Assembly: GCA_009741485.1 (NCBI GenBank)
Contig: CM019216.1
Location: 49,271,248 to 49,335,247 of the forward strand
Reading direction: 5' to 3'
Length of the DNA stretch: 64,000 nucleotides
From: Malurus cyaneus samueli
Lineage: Eukaryota > Chordata > Aves > Passeriformes > Maluridae
Position numbers and translations under genes: made by a program. Below the pieces are notes generated by a model. That model worked only from the letters and a program-made list of their open reading frames with translations. It ran no database searches and was not told the origin of the DNA. Below are positions 32,126 to 47,400 of the stretch, in pieces. Position 1 is the stretch's first letter. Each line of letters starts with the position of its first letter.

Positions 32126-35100
32126 TTGAGTTAAAATTTCCAGCCATTCTCCTGATGTCTGTGCAGCCTGAACACTCAGATCTATTGAGAGCTAATCTGT
32201 GCTTAAACAGAGCAGGCAAAGGTTGCAGGTGTAAGCAGAAAAGTGTAATTACTTTCCTGTGGTCCCACAGCAGGTTAGTGCCAAAATAAAGAATTCATAT
32301 TCTTCCTCCCATCTCCAGTGCCCAGCTCCACACATTCTGTTGCTTTCTTCCATTTCCATGCAGTGTACAAACCAGACTGACAAGATAGGCACCACTACAG
32401 CAAAAGACAGACCCCTGAAGGGAGGCATAAACTCCTCAGCCTGCAGTGTGAACTGAAGGGATAAAATGTATCATCTCTAGTTCATGTGCCATGGTTATCA
32501 CAAGTTCTGTATCTGAACTAAAAATCTGTGCTTGCAAGAAGGAAATGGTGGCTTGACAACATCCCCCTAAAGCGGCTGTGAGAACTGATCTGCTTTGCAT
32601 CTGCCCAGCTTGGAGCACTAACAGGGCCATCTATTTCTACCCAGAAAGACACATCCCTGAAAAACACTGTGATTCTTTCAGTTGCATGTCTGCATTGCAA
32701 TGAGGATTTTTAAAACCCAGGATCCAATACATCAGTCATATTTTCCCCTACTTCATTTGTCTCACAACAAAACACAAAAGCACAGCTAACTGGGCGTTTG
32801 CTACGTAACTACAGCAAGCAAATGCATTTTTAGTTCATATAACAAAAAGGTCTACAAGTGTTAGCTAGGCTTTATCAGTTAACAACAAATTAATGAAAGT
32901 TAATTAATGAACAACATGTTCATTATTACTATTAACACATTCATTTTTTTAATGTCTGAAAGATTACATCTAGTTACTGTGGGTTTCTCCTTCTGCTGGG
33001 AAATAATTCCTCTTTGTTTTCATCTTCCCAAAAAGCATTACAATTCATAGCAACCATTATTAAAGAAGAAATCAGCAGCAGTTGCTACAAATAAAACCAA
33101 CACAGATTAAAAATCTTGTGTGTCCATGCAGCATATGCAGAGGTAACATTAAATCAAATGGCTGCAGGCTGGGGGACTGAAAGTAAAAGTAACTGATAGA
33201 AAATGTATGCATGGCTGGGACACCTTCCAAATCCTGGATGCTTACAAGCTTCTGCTGCCATCAACAACAATTTCTAACTTGTTGTGGAATTTATCATAAT
33301 TATTTTTTCTAAAAGCTCCAAATCAAGAAGGCAAACAGCAATTACCTCTTTATATTAATGGACAAATACATCCACATGTCTATATTCACCCAAATGATCA
33401 CTGGAGAACTCTAGATTTGACTCTACACCAACACATCTGCTAGCATTTATCTTTTCTCCATGTTTTCAGTCAAGTTCCACGCTTTTTAAAACAACAGAGA
33501 ATCCACACAGAGAGAACTTTGGCTTTGGTTCTGCCCTAGAGATACCTACCAAAAAATATGCTTTGTTTCTTACATTTTCTGTTAAGTCTTATTCTCTCCT
33601 ATCTCACAATGCTCCTTACAAAAGGAACACAAATCTCACATGACAGTTGTACATAAATACATTTTAAAAATTGAAAGGCTTGGGTTTCTGGAGTACATTT
33701 GATGACATAAAAGTACAGAAATCAATCATTACATTTCTGAGCATTTTACTATGCTGTGAAATCAAAATGTTTCTTTGTCTTTAAAGAGAAACTTTCCCAT
33801 TAATTCTAAGCTCATAAAGCAAAGATCCAGACAAAAAGCTTTCCCTGTATTTTTATTTAAGATGAGTAGAACTTCCTTAGGCAGGAGGTTCCACTGGTTA
33901 TAATGGCTGTATTGAAATGAGAAAGGGTTGTAAATCCATGAAATTAGAAGAAATAACTCACAAGCAAATAGAAAATTAACATGATGACTATCTGACAATG
34001 ACATTTAAAATGCATGAAACCTTCAATTGCCTGAGAAGAATAAAAATCATTTGTCACACAAAAATTCTAATGCAGACTGCTTTGTGTTGTTTTGATATTT
34101 ATGTTTTTTCATATTTAACAATTTCATAGCTTCTTCACTGATTCTAAATTTCAAATATGTAAGATTTAGTATTCCTTACCACCACGTTTCCATGGGTCCT
34201 CCAAGTCATGGCATATTTGCAAAGTTCATAATAATTTGCCTTTGCTTCAAACCTGCTTTTCTCTGACTTTACCTCCCCAAGTACCCTCCAACTTCCCCCA
34301 CGCTGTGCTGAAAGTCCCAGCCTGAAAAGCTGCATTCACCTGCTGAAAGCAACTCAGCAGCTCATTTGAAATACATAAATGAAAACTCCTGCCTAATTAT
34401 GATGACACATACAATGACTGTGCATGGCAGTTCTCCCTAGTTCAGCATAAGGATGTATTTCTGACTCTTTGTCCATTCTACCCCTACTATGGTGTCAAGT
34501 CTTGCTGCATGTTTTTATTCTGGCTCAGTGCCCCCATTCTGTGCCAGTGGGAATCATCCATCTGCTTCGGCTTCATGAAAAACGTTATTGTGTAACAGAG
34601 ACCCTAAACATGACACCATCTCTTCTGGAGTCTCCAGCACCCTTTCAATGATTCCAACAGCAAAAACAGAAAGGGCTAAACACACAAGCCAAAGAAAGAA
34701 GTGGAGAGCAGCACAGGAGGAACAGAACTGTGGTTCCACATGGTGAGCCAGAGGGAAGGACCATGATAAGGAGAAAGTGACTAGTGATGACTGGGATAAA
34801 GAAGCCTGGCTTCTATATTTATTTATATTTACATTTATTTACTGGCTCAATATCAAAGAACATAAACTATTAAATTGCCACTAAATATCATTGTAATCTG
34901 AAGATAGTTAAGAAAAAGCAAGGCAAAAGAAATTTACAACAATACAACCTATTGGAGAGAAGGAGGAACCAGAGATGAGAACTTAAAAGAAAGTAGCATC
35001 TGAATGGATAAGTATAACAAAGAATTTGGAGTAAAGCCAATCTTAAACACAAGTTATAAGGATAATTACGGAAAGAACATGCTCTCATCAAGAGGCTAGT

Positions 35101-36174
35101 CCAGGAAACCAAGTTGCATTTGATAGCCATAACCAGAGAGAAAACAGAAGATTAAAGTCTCAGGAGATTAGGGGAAAGCTGACTAAGGCTCAGATTTTTT
35201 TCATGCCCTTTTGAAATCTGCAGTTATCTGGGAAAGCAGCAGAAGGTGGAACAAACCGCCTGTTTAACCTCTACTAACATGCTTGAAATTCAGTTCCTGT
35301 AAAGAACACACTTGAATATTTTCAATAGTACATCATTAAAGGATTTATTTGCAGTTCCTAAAAATGTCCCAACATCATACAACTGAAAATTTCCTTTCTT
35401 TCTTGACAACTGAAATACATCTCTTGTGCTTCATACAAGATCAAAGAAGACACTGGCATTCCTACTAGGATACATTCCTAAAAGTGAAAATCAGGGGCAT
35501 TCATTGAATTTTAAACATTGAACAGGAGAGCTGTTTCTAAAAGCTTTTCTGAGAAGCTGTTCTTAGTCAACAGTTTCCCCTTATACTGCCTGCTTTGTTA
35601 TCTCTGTCAGCCCAGCTATTACTGCTGTAATGCAATTTTCTGCTTACTTAATGGCATGGTATCTTACATCTGTATAACAGCAGATGGAGTAATTTTGAAG
35701 ATTAACGAGATACAGGGTTAAATTATGCTTAGACTAAAAGGCCAGGTAGAGTCTCTCACTTCCCAGTACTCCAAAGAGCATGTCTGAACAAGATGGGGAG
35801 GCTGCTGGATCCCCAGCAAGAAGGTAGCAAGGGAAAAACTACTGCTCTTTGTAAAACCGTGTGGGGAACACCATCTGTAAAGTTAGATGCCTCTGACAAA
35901 CTTGAGCACACTTCCTGTATGAATATTTATGTAGGTACAAGGTATCAAAGCCTCCGAACTCTTGTTACCATTAGTTTCACATTTCCCTCCTAGCAGAGAA
36001 AAAAAGGAAAAATGCCACAACTTGGTTCCTGTTTTGCCTATTAAACACCAAATATTTTAGTTTCTTTTCAGCTTCACTATCATCAAGTTGTACTTCATCA
36101 CTCCTTGCAACTTTCAGTTTTGACTGCCATGTTTTTTTTGTCCCTACAACAAGTTATAGAGGAAAAGCAGCTCA

Positions 36175-40007
<3,833 letters not shown>

Positions 40008-40855
40008 TTGAGGGTCTCGTTCTCCTCCCGCAGCTTCTCCATCTCTTCCTCCATCTCCTCCTGCAGGTGCGGGCTCAGGGAGCCTTCGGGGCCGCAGCTC
40101 CTGCCGTCGTCGCCTTCCGCCTCGCCCTGCCGCAGCCCCTCCGCCCCGGCCGCCGCCATGGCAGCGGGAGAGGAGGCGGAGGCGGCCGGGGGAGGCTCGG
40201 CCGGGGCGGCGGCCGCGGAGGCGGCGGAGGCAGCAGAGGAAGGCGCCGCCGCTGCTGCTGTGGTTGCTGCCTTGGTTTGCATCTGGGCGGCCGCCGCCAG
40301 CTTTCTGAGGTGGAACTGGATCAGCTCACTTTGCAGGCATCCCTCCTTCCAGTACCCGCCGCCGCCCGCCGCCGCACCGCGGCCCTTCCCCGCGCCCGAG
40401 GAAGATGGAGGCGCCGGGGCGCCTCCCCCGCGCCCTTCAGCGGGGACCGCCCGCTTTCCCCGCCACTGCTTGGGCGGCGCCGCGGCCCCCTCCCCGCCGC
40501 CCCGCCGCCCCCTGCAGGAGGCGCCTCCTCGGCAGCGCCCGGCGGCGGTAGCGGCTCCTCGGCGGCTCCTCTCTCCCGGCGGCGGCGGGCGGTGGTTCAG
40601 CACCGGCGCCGGGCTGGACAGCTCCCGCTGCGGTTCTCGGCGGCCGGCCGCGGCCGGCTCGGGGGCCTGGCCGGCGGGGGCCGCGCCGGGGCGGCTTTGG
40701 CGGCGGCGGAGCGGCTTTGGCGGCGGTGGGCGGCGGGCGAGGGGCGGTGTCCGGGCCCGGGCCGGCGAGGATGCTCGCGGCTGCTTCCTGCCGCTGCTGC
40801 CCTCGGGATGCAGGCGCGGCTCGGCGGCCGCGCCCCCTGCAGGCGGCTGGCTCAT
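40008..40855 (-). CDS. MTCL3 exon 1 (start codon and N-terminal region)
   Basis: The start at 40855 (MSQPPAGG...) was chosen because it matches the family N-terminus and has an ideal context (GCCGCCATGA). The frame stays open upstream to 41194, but that extension is compositionally biased and not expected. The exon encodes about 283 residues: a low-complexity Pro/Arg/Gly/Ala-rich region (1-165), the conserved island GGYWKEGCLQSELIQFHLRK (about 166-185), an Ala-rich stretch (186-240), then the start of the coiled coil (LQEEMEEEMEKLREENETLK, 264-283). The human protein is somewhat longer mainly because of its low-complexity N-terminus. The exon ends with AAG directly followed by TGAGGG, so splicing at the only GT leaves it one base out of frame. 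Confidence 0.9.
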
Positions 40856-41150
40856 GGCGGCGGCTATCTCGGGGACGCGTCCATCACCGGCGGGGTCCTC
40901 CGCCTCCTCCGCCGCCGCCGCCCCGAGAGCTGGGGGAGGAGAAGCGGAGAAGCGGTCGGGGTGGGGACGGGGAGGACGGGGAGACGGGCTTTCCGGCCAC
41001 GCTGGCGGCCAGCCTGCCCGCTCCCCGCTGCCGCGGCGCCCCACCGACCCCAGTCCTGCCCGTGCCCACCTGCGGGCGGAGCGGTCCCCCAGAGAGACCG
41101 GGGACAATCCGGCCGAGGCTACAGCCCAGACCAAACGGAGCGGTTCATGG

Positions 41151-42526
41151 AAGGGCCCGGCAGAAGCTGAGACCTGTTCCCACTCCGCCTGCACTTAGGG
41201 GCGTTTCCCCAGCCCCGATGCCGAAGCTTCCCCCCTGCCGGGCTGTCACACCAGGGATGAATTTCCTTCCACAAACTTCCCTCTCCCTTGTCCTCACCAC
41301 CAAGCCTGGGTTGCTAATTCACCTGTCTGCCTGCTCAAAGGCCTCTTCCCAGTGTCTGTCACAGCCGAATGGGGGAAAGCTTCTGTACAAAGGGCTGCAC
41401 ACGTGGAAGCAACTACAGATTTCCCTTCAGCTTTGATAGCGACTCTTCCGGGTCAAGGTGACTCGGGAATCGAAAGTCATAAAGGAAAGGGGTTCTTCAA
41501 TTACCTTCTAAACACACATTTGCCCCAGTTTATTATTCGGAGGTGCTGTCAGGATTTACGACTGATTCATGTCTATTATCAGTTATGCAGACCAATAGGT
41601 TATATAGGACTCAGATATAATAATTGCAGCATTTTTCAAGACAGAGGAAGCAAGGAATACACTCTCACCCAGAACAAAATGCTATGTGGCATTCTCTGAA
41701 GGATGCTCATTTGGCAATTTGCCCCTATAATGACATAAACAGAGTTTTCATAACCACAACAGATTATGAAAAAGGGCTGTTAAAAGCCATATCATACTGC
41801 TAATGTCCTTCAGTATATTCTGAAAATAATAGCTATGATCTACAATCTGTTTTCAGACAGCCTTTATTGTCCTTAGAGGAAAAACGTGGGCAACAGCAGA
41901 AATGACAGCATTCCCAACACGGCCTACTGATTTCCTCCTAGAATGTTGCTTAACCATTCCCTGCTAGAACAGGGAATAAAGAAAGAAGCACGACTGGGCA
42001 AAGTCAATGTAGAGGCTATACTGTGCCCTGACAATTGGTTTGCTCCTTGGAACATACTAGACAATGAGGCTGTGTTTGCTCTGGTCTCACTGGCAGGAGC
42101 ACATAATTTCCTCTCAAATGCACTGTCATTAACAACCCGATTTAAACCAATATTCTGGAAATTAATCTCAGAATGACACAATTTGGCAGACACTTGCCAA
42201 GCATTAATTAGTAAAAAGAGAGCATGGGAGTGTAGACTTATCAAAACTTGAATGACAACACTATAAAAAGACTTGCTGTGCGTTTCTATCAGCCACCCGC
42301 AACAGCATTCCCACCCTACCGTTGTTTGGAGCCATACAGGTATGAAATACAAGAAATGTAATTAAAATTAATGATCAGGAACCCTATGCTGTACCTGAAT
42401 CTTTTCGGGAACTTTCAGTGCAACTAAGTCATCAGGCTCAGCCGCGACCTGCCAGAACACAACCGTACCCAGCATGCTCCAAAATCCCGGATCAGCTACC
42501 GCCTATGTTTAAGTTGGCTGATTTTA
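41151..42526. other. Upstream flank of MTCL3, no gene seen
   Basis: The MTCL3 5' UTR probably occupies part of the right side of exon 1. Beyond about 41450 the DNA is AT-rich, with short unsupported reading frames on both strands (41943-42176 plus, 41924-42352 minus) and a TAATTA homeodomain-type core near 42206. Confidence 0.5.
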
Positions 42527-42532
42527 GAGATC

Positions 42533-42555
42533 GATAGATAGATGGATAGATAGAG

Positions 42556-42610
<55 letters not shown>

Positions 42611-42627
42611 CAGACAGATAGATAGAT
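42533..42627 (+). repeat. (GATA)n microsatellite
   Basis: About 23 tetranucleotide units of GATA with a few GATG, GAGA and GACA variants. It lies just outside a CpG-rich block upstream of MTCL3. Confidence 0.97.
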
Positions 42628-42689
42628 GCATTTATATACATCTTTAACTGGCACAAGGAAAGCCCATTTTGACACTAAGACCGAAATCT

Positions 42690-43330
42690 CTGTCCTCACA
42701 AAACTCCGCGGCTCGACCTTCTCCCCGGAGGGGAAACCACGTGGCGCCGGGACGCGGCGTCTCCGCAGGTTTTCCTGTCGGGAGCAGCGGTCCGGGCGGA
42801 AAAAAGGGTAAATAAATGGCAGCAACAAAAGGGAGTAGTCCGGTGTCTCCACGCGCCGCCGCGGGGCTCTCCCATGCCCGGGACTTCGGGCACGCCATCC
42901 CCCCTGGCCCCGGCCCTTTCGCCCCACCGTGCGCCCGCTTCTCCCCCTCGGAGAATTCACAAACACGGTTTAAGATTTGGGAGCGCTTCTACCTTTTGTC
43001 CTGCTCTAAAGGAGCGGGAGGGATTTTCGAACGTCCCCCCCTCATACCTGGCAGGTTAGTTGCTTCTGGATCCGGCATAACGTTGCCTTTTTGGAAGACA
43101 GAAAAAAAAAAAAAAAGAAAAAAAAAAAAAGAAAAAAAGAAGGGAAAAAAAAAAAAAAAAAAGCTTGGATCTAAAGCATCTGCATTACTCACCACCACTT
43201 TGTCCGCTGCCCGGCTGGCGAAATGCATGCACGGAGAGCGGGGCACCGCACACGAGGTACCCGCCGCTGCCAGAGCCTCTCAGGAAAATGAAGCAATATT
43301 CATGAGCTGACCTCACTGGGCCTGGGAGAC
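42690..43330. promoter_or_regulatory. Second CpG-rich block upstream of MTCL3
   Basis: Two CpG-dense stretches (about 42700-42960 and 43190-43330) contain a CACGTG E-box at about 42739 and sit about 2 kb upstream of the coding start. They could carry an alternative or non-coding first exon of MTCL3. No splice donor can be assigned with confidence. Confidence 0.4.
43101..43162 (+). repeat. A-rich homopolymer tract
   Basis: Sixty-two bases of almost pure A with five short G interruptions, inside the GC-rich upstream region. No retroposon body was recognised on its left side. Confidence 0.9.
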
Positions 43331-43549
43331 GGAAAGGGGGGGGAGGGAAGAAAGCGGCGAAGGGAAGAGAAAGGAAAAGATTAAACGGCAAGAACCCCGC
43401 CCAGGCTTGAAGGCTGATTTACATCCCTTCATCTATCTGCACATGGTGGAATAGGATTACACCGCAAATGGGGGAAGGAGCAGGCTGCAAGCAAGGGATG
43501 CGCCCACTTTTCCTTCTCAGTACAAGCAAGCAATCGATTCTGATCAATT

Positions 43550-44250
43550 ATTTAGCGTCCCCTTCAGGAGAGCCTGCCCGGGCCGGCAGGGGTGCCGGGC
43601 ACCTTCTCTAGGAGCAGCGGTGCGGTGACAGGGCTTTCTTTCCTTTGTTCGCCGCCTTCGCCTGAGCTCCTTCGGTGAGAGCCCGCTGCCGCCGGGAGGG
43701 GTAGAGACAAAGGCAGCGCCTTCCCTGGGCTGGTGGAGATCGTTCCCTGGGGTTATTTATCCACCTCAACACAGGGACTAACGGGCCACTGGCTTTTTCT
43801 TTACTCGTGTCGCGGGGAAATCTGTTTTACCTCTCTGTTCTGTCGTGAGGTGAATTTACCTTTGCTCTGAAGCGCCTCAGAAGGCTCTCAAGACTTTGCG
43901 CTTGAAGTCTTTCCCAATTACAAACAAAGAAAAACGGGGGAGAGGCTTGCTTTCTTTCCCCTCCCTTCCCTTCCCTCCGAGGAGGGAACCCTTGCCATGT
44001 GATGGCTGTGTGTGGGAGTGTCCGGGACCCACCTGTGTCTGCGTGAACACCCAGCAAGAGCAGTCTCAGGGGGAGCTGGGCTCCATTTGGGGTCTCTCTC
44101 CCTCCTCCTGCAGCAGCTGACAAGGCTGGGGGAGCTCCTGGGCTCTGCCTCAGCCCCGGCAGCTCCTCCGCGGCGGGGAGGGCGGGGGGCTTCCCTCCAG
44201 CCGGGGGGAGATTGGGGTTCCGGGCTGGAAACTCCTCCCGAAGGAGAATG
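43550..44250. promoter_or_regulatory. Third GC/CpG-rich block
   Basis: GC-rich DNA with moderate CpG density and several G/C runs, 2.7 to 3.4 kb upstream of the MTCL3 start. Possible distal promoter or enhancer; open frames within it on both strands are of the kind expected by chance in GC-rich DNA. Confidence 0.35.
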
Positions 44251-44263
44251 AAGAGAAGATTTC

Positions 44264-44411
44264 GTGCCCATAGGTATAGCAGCATATACATATATGCATG
44301 CATCTATACACAAACTGTATGTACACATACACACTGTGCATAAATGTGTGTGCACACCTATAAAATATGCATACATATGCATAGATTTATGCACTGTGTG
44401 TGCATACGACT
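44264..44411 (+). repeat. Alternating purine-pyrimidine (TA/CA/TG) tract
   Basis: About 150 bases dominated by ATAC, ATGC, GTGT and CACA steps, with several local palindromes such as ATATGCATGCAT. It is degenerate microsatellite-like DNA that could adopt left-handed or cruciform structure. Confidence 0.7.
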
Positions 44412-47400
44412 TACCTCTGAGGTTCTTCTGCAATCCTTGGGGGAGGCAAGCCCAGGGGAGAGCAGCTGCTCCCTTTCCAGCTACCCCTACCCCGACAGTC
44501 CTCTCCACCTCTCCTGATAAGTGAGCAGGACTCAACTCATCTAAACCAGCATATCCTGGCACGCAGAAAAGTGCTGCTCCCGTGCAGGTGCATGTCCTCC
44601 AGACTCGAGCCCAGGGATTGCATGAGCGGGATATATATAGAGGTGATGAGGACAATCAGAAAGTAGGAAATGGAACATTAACGCTGAATAAGAAAGTCAC
44701 TGGGATGATGAAAAGCTACTTTTAAAATTAAAAATATTTAATTATTTTTTCAGGCCTTTGAAACTCATAAATAGCACCTGCAATCATACCAAGTAAACAG
44801 AATAACTGTTTGAAAACATGAGGAATGAAAATATAAAATATTTCTGAAGCTGGAGTTGAGAAAATTTTCTATGAATGCACTAGATAGATTTTGTTAGAAT
44901 ACCTAGGTCCTGTTCTCAATAAATATACAGAATAGAAACATTATGACCATCACAATAACTTAACATTTCATTTACATACCATCCTTCAGAACAACAAGCA
45001 CAACAGTCCATACTTTTAAGCACTGCACATTAATTAATTAGCATCCTTTCTGCTCCCTTAGTAGGTGAGTTTCCTGCTTAAACTTTCCACAGAAAACAAT
45101 TATGGGAAGTGATGGCATCTTATACCACCTACAACAAGTTTTATCATGCTTTTGGAAAGACACAGATTCTTATTTTCTCATAGTGGTGTCCAAATGATCA
45201 GACTGTCTTCACCTGCATTGTCAGGCCATATGTCTGATAGTAAAGATCAACCTTATGGTGATAAAAATTGCCAGTCTCTACCGTGTGATTTGGGACAATT
45301 GATTTTGTTCTCAAAATTTCCATTCTGGCTAAACTTCAGTGCTTACACTGTTAAAAAAATTGATGTAGACACAAAAACATTCTGCTCATATAATTTACTT
45401 TTCTGGGGGAAACGGGTATAATCTACCCAACTAAAAGTGTCTTTTTCTAATATAAGATGTATTTCCATAAGGAAATTTTCTGCCAGATCTCTGTGGGCAT
45501 TTTCTGTTACTAAAAGTTTACAATACGAAAAAAAAATAACTTTATCTACCCTTGAATAAGTGCAGTATGAAGAGATCCACATATACAGGGTAATTTAGTA
45601 AAAATTCCATTTATGAGTAGGTTTTATTTTAGAGTCTCTAAAAACCTCTGGATGGAAATAACGCACAGAGAGAAAGGTCTTAACTTCACACAGAAAACAA
45701 GGGGCTCTCAGCTGACTATTGTCATTCAGAAATGAAACACTGACATGGTGCTCAACAGTTGCATCAATACACAAGCTCAAATGTCACGGAAAACAGTGGA
45801 AATAAAATATTAGAAATTATTTAGCGAGAAGTGGAGAACAAGCCAGAAAGTGTAATTACAGATCCTGTAAAAGTTCATGGTGCAGAGAGATTTTGATTAC
45901 TGAGAGCAGTTCTGGTTCCCCATCTCAAACCAGGCAGGGTGGAAAGGGATAAGGTACACAGAAGGGTGGCCTGGAGTGTCTCTGCTCAAGGAATGATGAG
46001 GTATCATAGGAATGTTCCCCCTGGAAACAGGGTGGCTGAGGAGAAATGTGATGCAAGTCCCTACAATCTTCGGAAGGAAGGCAAACAAGTGCAAAAGGTT
46101 CACAGCTACTCAGTCTCTGCCCACGCAAATAAAGCAGAGAAGCAAATGTGAAGGAAAGAAATAAGCAGGTAATGGATTCCTGAAGCCTAGAAAGCAGTCC
46201 TTGTGGCTAACCTGTTCAGCGTCCTGACACAGAGTGTTGTAAATAAAAGGGTCTGTGCGAGTTAAAAAGTGATTGAAGAAAGTAATGGAAGAAAAATTAG
46301 TTGGAGACAAAAAAGGGCAAACATGCTCAAAACCCACCTTTGCACTGACTATTTTTTTGATCTAGAAGATGCTCTGGGAGAGGAATTAGTATGTGTTCTT
46401 GAGTTCTCTTCCAATATTGAGCACAGTCAGACACCTATCAGTAAACTAAAAAATATCTGATCTGGCTCTGTATGACAATTCTTATCCTGTTAGAATCACC
46501 CTCCTGCTTTGCTGCTCTCTCTTTTCCACCTGGTTTTATTTTCTTTGTTTCTGTTTTATTCTGCTGCCTTAGATTTATTTTCACGCAGAGCATTGGCAAC
46601 CTGCTGCACCCTGGTAGAGCAGACCTATGATTTTTTCATGACTTTTTTGCCTTCAGTAGCTAGAAGTGTTTTGACTCTAATTAGTGCTGTGAGTACCTTG
46701 TTTTCTAGTGCCCGTTATCGCTTGCTCAAGTGGAGACACATTTTTGTGTTCAGCTTACAACTGCATTAAGTTGTATGCAGTTATGCAAGAGATGGAAGTG
46801 GAGGAAGAGAAAGGAGAGGAAGAATTTCTCCTCCAAGCAGAGTTCAAGTCATGTAAGTTTCTTTTCCAAAGTTAAGAAGAGAATCCCTTTACGTAACACC
46901 TTGAAAGTGTGACCGAAGCATGACCTGCTAGCTTTCAGTAGAGAATACTTTAATAACAGATTTCAGAAGCGGCCTGGAGAGGATGCTTTTCCAGGAGAAT
47001 GCCTGGGTGGCTCACAATTGCTGTACTTTCCCCACTTGCTTACTCACCTCCTCTGCCCTCTTGGGAATATGCTGGGTTATGCTGGTGCAGAAAGAGAAGC
47101 TTCTGGAGCATGCTGTGCTAATTCATGGTCCTGGCACTGCCCCAGCTGGCAGAGGTTGGAGTTTATCTCCCTGCCCAGGAAGATGTGCCGGACACGACTA
47201 ATTATACCCCAGGCCAGGGACTGTTTTCTGTGTGCATGAAAAACAAAAGATAAGTTTAAGACTTTAACTCACAAATTTCTAATGTGTTGACTAACCACAT
47301 CAAGAGGTAATTTGAGAATAAACAATGAATACTTTACAACTGTTCTCTTTTCTTATTGACTTGGAAATGGAAAAGCTTTCTAGATGTACTGCATAGCGTA

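Noticed and set aside
40855..41194. Upstream in-frame extension of MTCL3 by 113 codons
   Set aside because: The frame is open, but the family N-terminus and the strong Kozak context both point to the ATG at 40855.
42186..42205. NFI-type half-site pair (TTGGC and GCCAA)
   Set aside because: The spacer between the half sites is eight bases, not the five needed for a full NFI site.
42496..42966. Minus-strand frame with Ser-Ile-Tyr-Leu repeats
   Set aside because: The repeats come from the GATA microsatellite and the rest is unsupported GC-rich sequence.
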